A stretch of DNA of 11,002 bases from Actinomycetota bacterium (GTDB lineage: Bacteria; Actinomycetota; Humimicrobiia; Humimicrobiales; Humimicrobiaceae). The stretch is from contig JAQVEM010000039.1 in assembly GCA_028697935.1 (NCBI GenBank), positions 1 to 11,002 of the forward strand. Reading direction: 5' to 3'. A program made the translations under genes and the position numbers. Below the pieces are notes generated by a model that saw only the letters and a program-made list of their open reading frames with translations, was not told the DNA's origin and searched no databases. How positions within the stretch are numbered: position 1 is the stretch's first letter; the number at the start of each line of letters is the position of its first letter. This document shows positions 7,937-11,002 of this stretch, in pieces.

Positions 7937-9037
7937 ATGAAAAAAGGATCAGAATTTAAACTTGAAGAAGTAAAGATGTTAATTAATAAGGGTAAAGCTA
8001 ATGGCATTCTTACCGCAGATGAGGTAGCTGAAGCTCTTTCAGATATAGATCTTACTACAGATCAAATTGAGAATATTTATGATGTTCTTCAGAATCTGGG
8101 GATAGAAATTATAAATGAAAATGATGAGATTATTGAGGGTGAGAGTGCGGCTCGTAAAAGTGATGAAGAAGCTCCAGCTAAAGAGCTGGATCTAACGGTA
8201 AAATCTCCTACCAATGATCCTGTTAGAATGTACTTAAAAGAGATCGGAAAAGTAAGGTTGCTCACTGCTTATGAAGAGGTTAACCTTGCCAAAAAAATTG
8301 AGGCGGGCGATCAGGAAGCTAAAAAAATGCTTGTCGAAGCTAATTTGAGGCTTGTAGTAAGCATTGCAAAAAAATATGTTGGAAGGGGAATGTTGTTTCT
8401 TGACCTCATTCAGGAAGGTAATCTGGGATTGATTAGAGCAGTTGAAAAGTTTGATTATAGAAAAGGTTATAAATTTTCTACATATGCAACCTGGTGGATA
8501 AGACAGGCCATAACAAGGGCAATAGCTGACCAGGCGAGAACAATAAGAATTCCGGTTCATATGGTTGAAACTATAAATAAATTAATAAGGGTGCAGAGAC
8601 AGCTCCTCCAGAAACTTGGCAGGGAGCCTACTCCTGAGGAAATTGCAAAGAAATTGAAATTTTCACCGGAAAAGACAAGAGAAGTTATGAAAATATCACA
8701 GGAACCCGTTTCTCTTGAAACACCGATAGGCGAGGAAGAGGATAGCCACCTCGGGGATTTTATAGAGGATTCGGAAGTGGAGGCGCCTGCTGACGCTGCT
8801 TCTTTTACAATGCTTCAGGAACAGCTTCAGGAGGTTTTAAATACATTAAGCGATAGAGAAAGAAAAGTCATCCAGCTAAGATTCGGACTTCAGGATGGAC
8901 ATCCAAGGACTCTTGAAGAGGTAGGCCGGGAGTTTGGAGTAACAAGGGAAAGAATAAGGCAGATAGAATCAAAGACTCTGGGAAAGTTAAGACATCCAAA
9001 TAGAAGTGGTGTCCTGAGGGATTTTCTGGAACATTGA
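7937..9037 (+). CDS. rpoD: Primary RNA polymerase sigma factor (sigma-70/SigA)
   Basis: This is the housekeeping sigma factor that directs RNA polymerase to -35/-10 promoters. From ATG 7937 it has 366 residues, close to Bacillus SigA. Residues ~1-65 form a short region 1.1-like domain, and an acidic linker follows. Region 1.2 is DPVRMYLKEIGKV (from ~94). Region 2 runs from ANLRLVVSIAKKYVGRGM (from ~135) through DLIQEGNLGLIRAVEKFDY to the -10-recognising YATWWIRQAITRAI (~183-196). Region 3 contains RIPVHMVETINKL. Region 4 has LSDRERKVIQLRFGL (from ~304) and the -35-recognising helix-turn-helix GVTRERIRQIESKTLGKLRHP (~334-354). The short region 1.1 without the long non-conserved insert of proteobacterial RpoD fits a Gram-positive-type factor. 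No terminator separates its TGA from the tRNA promoter that starts 10 bases later. Confidence 0.98.
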   Translation: MKKGSEFKLEEVKMLINKGKANGILTADEVAEALSDIDLTTDQIENIYDVLQNLGIEIINENDEIIEGESAARKSDEEAPAKELDLTVKSPTNDPVRMYLKEIGKVRLLTAYEEVNLAKKIEAGDQEAKKMLVEANLRLVVSIAKKYVGRGMLFLDLIQEGNLGLIRAVEKFDYRKGYKFSTYATWWIRQAITRAIADQARTIRIPVHMVETINKLIRVQRQLLQKLGREPTPEEIAKKLKFSPEKTREVMKISQEPVSLETPIGEEEDSHLGDFIEDSEVEAPADAASFTMLQEQLQEVLNTLSDRERKVIQLRFGLQDGHPRTLEEVGREFGVTRERIRQIESKTLGKLRHPNRSGVLRDFLEH

Positions 9038-9046
9038 GTCTTACTA

Positions 9047-9074
9047 TTGAAATAAACTTCTTATATATTATAAT
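9047..9074 (+). promoter_or_regulatory. Sigma-70 promoter of tRNA-Asn
   Basis: TTGAAA (9047-9052), a 16-bp spacer and a perfect TATAAT (9069-9074) form a near-consensus housekeeping promoter. Transcription would start near 9081, giving a leader of about 20 nt before the mature tRNA 5' end at 9103. The -35 box starts only 10 bases after the rpoD stop codon. Confidence 0.8.
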
Positions 9075-9102
9075 AGCTTATCGTGTGGGCAATTGTCTGT
9101 GT

Positions 9103-9177
<75 letters not shown>

Positions 9178-9239
9178 ATCAGAACACTTATTAGCATTTT
9201 TCATATTTGTAATCATTTACTTTGCTTATATTAACTTAT

Positions 9240-9334
9240 TTCTATATGAGGTCAGGCCAGGGGTTTTTTGATGTGAGTCTTCCGATTGACTTTGAAGAGT
9301 CTTTAAGCCATTCTGTAATCAATTCTATATGAGG
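9240..9334. repeat. 12-bp direct repeat pair TTCTATATGAGG
   Basis: TTCTATATGAGG occurs at 9240-9251 and again at 9323-9334, an offset of 83 bp. Read on the - strand, one copy falls inside the short ORF at 9242-9358 (encoding Pro-His-Ile-Glu) and the other covers its stop codon in a different frame. No terminal inverted repeats or transposase accompany it, so no mobile element is claimed. Confidence 0.6.
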
Positions 9335-9358
9335 AAAAGAGCCGTAATATTTCTTCAT
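9242..9358 (-). CDS. Small hypothetical ORF in frame with the upstream DUF5684-like gene
   Basis: This 38-residue frame starts at ATG 9358 and ends at TAG (9244-9242), with protein-like composition including KKYYGSFPHIELITEWL and SIGRLTSKNPWPDLI. It is soluble-looking and possibly helical in the middle. The same frame is open back to the TAG of the DUF5684-like gene (9391-9389), so both segments would join into about 172 residues if that stop were read through or were a recent mutation. No good Shine-Dalgarno precedes ATG 9358. I do not recognise the family. It may be a gene fragment, a stop-interrupted C terminus, or a chance frame. Confidence 0.35.
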   Translation of the reverse strand: MKKYYGSFPHIELITEWLKDSSKSIGRLTSKNPWPDLI

Positions 9359-9388
9359 GTCTCTATGCTTTTCTTTTTGCTTGTAATA

Positions 9389-9760
9389 CTATCCGATATA
9401 TTCAGCATCACTAAAGGCCAGTATTGGATAAAATATAACAGGCAGAAATATTAGCCCGACTGCAAATCCGCCACTCTTTCCGAATTTATTTGCAAGTTCA
9501 ACTATTACAATTATAGATATTACTAAATTAACAACGGGGATAAACAGAAGTATAATCCACCAGATGGGTTTACCTGTTATTTCAAGCATGACTATTACGT
9601 TATAAATGGGTACTATTGATGCCCATCCAGGTTTTCCTGCTTTTGCAAAAATCTTCCAGAGGGAAACTATATATAAGATAGAAACTAACAGGGAGAAGAA
9701 ATAAATGAAACCCATTAATCCTGCTGCCATTGTAGCAAATGCTGTATCAGTGTTTGCCAT
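9389..9760 (-). CDS. DUF5684-like small integral membrane protein
   Basis: This 123-residue, strongly hydrophobic protein has a membrane segment at residues 12-35, an amphipathic/hydrophobic stretch at 46-62, and membrane segments at 65-90 and 97-116. The blocks LWKIFAKAGKPGWASIVPIYN, VMLEITGKPIWW, IPVVN and KFGKSGGFAVGLIFLPVIFYPILAF match the DUF5684 type, which databases often label 'signal peptidase I'. It has no Ser-Lys protease motif, so that label would be misleading. Its function is unknown and it presumably sits in the inner membrane. ATG 9760 is supported by AAGGAG 6 nt upstream and a strong promoter about 40 bp upstream. The family usually has a variable C-terminal tail after this point; here a TAG ends the frame, and it continues in frame beyond (see 9242-9358). 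Confidence 0.85.
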   Translation of the reverse strand: MANTDTAFATMAAGLMGFIYFFSLLVSILYIVSLWKIFAKAGKPGWASIVPIYNVIVMLEITGKPIWWIILLFIPVVNLVISIIVIVELANKFGKSGGFAVGLIFLPVIFYPILAFSDAEYIG

Positions 9761-9766
9761 ATAAAG

Positions 9767-9772
9767 CTCCTT
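9767..9772 (-). promoter_or_regulatory. Ribosome binding site of the DUF5684-like gene
   Basis: On the - strand AAGGAG (9772 to 9767) lies 6 nt before ATG 9760, an optimal spacing. It supports this gene as real and fixes its start. Confidence 0.8.
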
Positions 9773-9797
9773 TTATAAAATTATAGATATTAAGATA

Positions 9798-9826
9798 TTT
9801 ATAATTTTATTTTTTTATAATGTCAA
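9798..9826 (-). promoter_or_regulatory. Near-consensus sigma-70 promoter of the DUF5684-like gene
   Basis: On the - strand, a perfect TTGACA -35 box (9826-9821), a 17-bp spacer and TATAAA (9803-9798) point at the gene starting at 9760. The predicted start is near 9791, giving a leader of about 30 nt that carries the AAGGAG site. The 32-bp palindrome at 9827-9858 directly abuts the -35 box. Confidence 0.8.
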
Positions 9827-9858
9827 ATAAAATTATAATTTTAAAATTATAATTTTAT
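9827..9858. repeat. Perfect 32-bp A+T-only palindrome next to the -35 box
   Basis: The half-site ATAAAATTATAATTTT (9827-9842) is followed with no spacer by its exact reverse complement (9843-9858). It contains no G or C. On the - strand it covers roughly -37 to -68 relative to the promoter at 9798-9826, the position of an UP element or an upstream operator. Symmetry and position are seen directly; function is inference. Confidence 0.85.
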
Positions 9859-9872
9859 ATAAAATATAATGC

Positions 9873-9897
9873 GTTGTTAAAGGATCAGGCTAACAAC
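9873..9897. repeat. Inverted repeat GTTGTTA-N11-TAACAAC
   Basis: Two perfect 7-bp arms (9873-9879 and 9891-9897) flank 11 bases containing GATC, and an outer G/C pair extends the symmetry after one mismatch. It stands out from the A+T-only surroundings. It could be a regulator site or a weak hairpin; no long T run follows on either strand, so it is a poor intrinsic terminator. Confidence 0.5.
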
Positions 9898-9942
9898 ACG
9901 GTTTAACTACTAAATCAGCTCTAAAAGTTCTTTTTCCGATAT

Positions 9943-9983
9943 AATAATTTTATAAAATTACTTAAATTGCTTATAAAATTATT
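9943..9983. repeat. 13-bp inverted repeat with direct TTATAAAATTA copies
   Basis: AATAATTTTATAA (9943-9955) and its exact complement TTATAAAATTATT (9971-9983) enclose 15 bases. The 11-mer TTATAAAATTA appears as a direct repeat at 9950-9960 and 9971-9981, 21 bp apart (two helical turns), and a third copy is at 9773-9783. Low complexity makes chance symmetry easier here. Confidence 0.5.
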
Positions 9984-10065
9984 CTACTTAAAGAAGGAAA
10001 ATTGCATGAAATGACAGGGTAGAAGATAGAGCTCCCGTGTTGAAGATTCTGAAGATTTTACTATG

Positions 10066-10118
10066 GCATATGTAATAGCACATGAAGTAGGGTATATGTA
10101 ATCGCACATGAGATAAGC
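10066..10118 (+). repeat. Imperfect tandem duplication over the zinc-site codons
   Basis: A 27-bp unit at 10066-10092 (encoding AYVIAHEVG) is followed by a 26-bp copy at 10093-10118 (YVIAHEIS) with about 6 mismatches and one missing base, which shifts the frame. Seen only inside the metallopeptidase relic, it duplicates its HExxH region. Confidence 0.65.
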
Positions 10119-10267
10119 TATCATATTCAAGAACTGCTCTGCATAATGAATGATGTGCATTTGCTCCAGTCATGTGTAAGTGAGGCCAAAGCTAATATTT
10201 AAATATGCACCTCGAACTCCAGGCGGATTATCTGACGGGTGTGTGGGCTCATTATGAAAACAAATAT

Positions 10268-10291
10268 GAATATCTTGATGAATATCTTGAT
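10268..10291 (+). repeat. Perfect 12-bp tandem duplication GAATATCTTGAT x2
   Basis: Two identical 12-bp units (10268-10279 and 10280-10291) encode EYLD twice in the metallopeptidase relic, where relatives have a single short linker before GDIEEALNAA. It keeps the frame and looks like recent slippage. Confidence 0.85.
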
Positions 10292-10555
10292 GAAGGCGAT
10301 ATTGAGGAAGCATTAAATGCTGCTGCCGCTGTTGGAGATGACCGTATACAGAAAGAGCAGATAGGTTTATGCCATTCCTGACACTTTTACCCTTGAGATA
10401 CCGAACAGAAACAGAGATAATTTTAAAGAGGGTTTATCCCTAAAACCCTTGAAGAAAGCGATACGTTTAATGACAGTAGTCTATAAGTCAGCAATCTGTA
10501 AGACTTACTTAATACACTGCTTCTAAAACTTTAAAACTAAATATAACCAGGCTTA

Positions 10556-10966
10556 TTAAATTTTAAACCACTTGTCAGCAAGCTGACTGGCTCCTGGAAT
10601 TCTAAATGTTTTACCTTTAGTGCAGGCCATTACAAGTGCAACAATACCGCATACCCATGCTGCAAATGCTAAAAGATAACCTAACCAGGAAAAGAAAAAC
10701 CAGCCTATATATGGTATTAATCCTAAAATAGTAGAAATTATTAATACACATAATACTTCAAAAACGCCAAGTATCAAAGCCTGCAGTGCATGCCATTTAA
10801 TGAACCTGTTTTGTTTTTCAAGCAAGAATACAATTAACGCACCAATCCATCCACACAGATATGAAAGTATTATGGCAGCTCTGTTACCGCTGGTAGACTC
10901 TTTGTTAGCTTCATCATCATAATCCGGTGTTATCACTATTACTTTTTGCTTTGCTTTCTCATCCAA
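10556..10966 (-). CDS. DUF4870/UPF0132-like small membrane protein
   Basis: This 136-residue protein has a charged N terminus of about 28 residues and three membrane segments (roughly 30-49, 61-84 and 89-115), then a short cytosolic-looking tail. Family signs are the FLLEKQNRFIKWHALQAL block after the first segment (compare the E-K-x-N-x-F-V-R-F-H-A-x-Q-S pattern of DUF4870), the GLIPYIGWFF turn, and the ending IPGASQLADKWFKI. The function of the family is unknown; it is presumably an inner-membrane protein. The start is TTG 10966, 6 nt from GGAGG; the nearby ATG (10962-10960) is out of frame, which is why a rare TTG start is preferred. Its promoter is probably beyond the right edge. The gene converges on the metallopeptidase relic, with 69 bp between. 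Confidence 0.85.
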   Translation of the reverse strand: MDEKAKQKVIVITPDYDDEANKESTSGNRAAIILSYLCGWIGALIVFLLEKQNRFIKWHALQALILGVFEVLCVLIISTILGLIPYIGWFFFSWLGYLLAFAAWVCGIVALVMACTKGKTFRIPGASQLADKWFKI

Positions 10967-10971
10967 AGTTA

Positions 10972-10980
10972 TCCTCCTTT
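10972..10980 (-). promoter_or_regulatory. Strong ribosome binding site before a TTG start
   Basis: AAAGGAGGA (10980 to 10972, - strand) is a nearly ideal Shine-Dalgarno sequence. It sits 5-6 nt before TTG 10966, which decides the start of the DUF4870-like gene in the absence of an in-frame ATG. Confidence 0.8.
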
Positions 10981-11002
10981 GTTTTTAATGTTGCATAAAA
11001 GT

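Larger units (their letters stand above)
10030..10486 (+). pseudogene. Decayed neutral zinc metallopeptidase (YpfJ-type) C-terminal half
   Basis: Pieces in three frames align in order with the family. DFTMAYVIAHEVG (10054-10092) is followed by a degenerate second copy, YVIAHEISYHIQELL (10095-10139), then a VSEAKANI piece ended by TAA at 10200-10202. After a -1 shift comes LELQADYLTGVWAHYENKYEYLDE...GDIEEALNAAAAVGDDRIQKEQIG up to TGA 10379-10381. A +1 shift (extra T near 10367) gives YAIPDTFT, a degenerate EQ/RNRDNFKEGL piece follows, and TLEESDTFNDSSL ends at TAA 10486. Intact relatives are membrane-anchored proteases of about 290 residues with HEVGHH; here Tyr replaces the second zinc His in both copies. 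The N-terminal half and membrane anchor are missing, and stops occur at 10012 and 10027. The left edge is uncertain (9982-10054). No function is expected. Confidence 0.85.

Noticed and set aside
9253..9300. Possible intrinsic terminator after the tRNA (TCTTC/GAAGA near 9279-9298 and the T run at 9263-9269)
   Set aside because: The T run lies upstream of the hairpin rather than after it, and the stem is 5 bp; neither strand gives a convincing terminator.
9240..9334. 12-bp direct repeats as target-site duplication of a mobile element
   Set aside because: The intervening 71 bp has no terminal inverted repeats or transposase and reads as part of a short ORF.
9773..9983. A+T-rich repeat cluster as a replication origin or CRISPR-like array
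   Set aside because: There are no DnaA boxes (TTATCCACA type), no regular repeat-spacer units and no origin-linked genes nearby.
9988..10173. 61-codon - strand frame in the accessory region
   Set aside because: It is the antisense of the zinc metallopeptidase relic, whose + strand pieces match a known family.
10484..10507. TAAGTC/GACTTA inverted repeat as a terminator between the relic and the DUF4870-like gene
   Set aside because: The stem is only 6 A+T-rich bp with a 12-nt loop, and no T run follows on either strand.

Overview
The window (about 11 kb, A+T-rich, with many AGA/AGG and ATA codons) comes from a bacterial chromosome. It carries a housekeeping block followed by a looser accessory stretch. 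The order glyQ-glyS-ppdK-dnaG-rpoD, the two-gene glycyl-tRNA synthetase, the sigma-A-like RpoD of about 366 residues and the GAAGLGWEVW form of a GlyQ motif (Bacillus-type GlyQ has GCAGLGWEVW there, proteobacterial GlyQ has GAWGLGWEVW) suggest a low-GC Bacillota-like lineage. A clostridial or halanaerobial organism, or an uncultured relative such as an Atribacterota member, would fit. The sequence alone does not settle which.

Positions 1-9177 are all on the + strand. A 5'-truncated glyQ (1-597) and glyS (707-2959) encode the alpha and beta subunits of glycyl-tRNA synthetase. After a 280-bp A+T-rich gap comes ppdK (pyruvate phosphate dikinase; best start ATG 3240, not the upstream GTG). dnaG (primase) and rpoD (primary sigma factor; best start ATG 7937) follow with a gap of only 19 bp, so they form a macromolecular-synthesis pair. 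A tRNA-Asn(GUU) gene with encoded CCA lies just after rpoD behind a near-consensus sigma-70 promoter.

Positions 9178-11002 look different. Two small membrane-protein genes on the - strand (a DUF5684-like protein at 9389-9760 and a DUF4870/UPF0132-like protein at 10556-10966) flank a + strand relic of a neutral zinc metallopeptidase (YpfJ type). That relic is broken by stops, frameshifts and two tandem duplications. The DUF5684-like gene has a textbook - strand promoter (TTGACA-17-TATAAA). A perfect 32-bp A+T-only palindrome abuts its -35 box, and two more inverted repeats lie further upstream. The reading frame of this gene continues past its TAG stop into a second protein-like segment that ends at another TAG.

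Functionally the first 9 kb is core information processing (tRNA charging, replication priming, transcription initiation) plus a pyruvate/PEP interconversion enzyme. I see no CRISPR array, insertion sequence, phage gene or complete novel system. The points most worth a second look are the frame-continuing segment after the TAG, the palindromic control region, the decayed protease, and the glyS insertion and start region.
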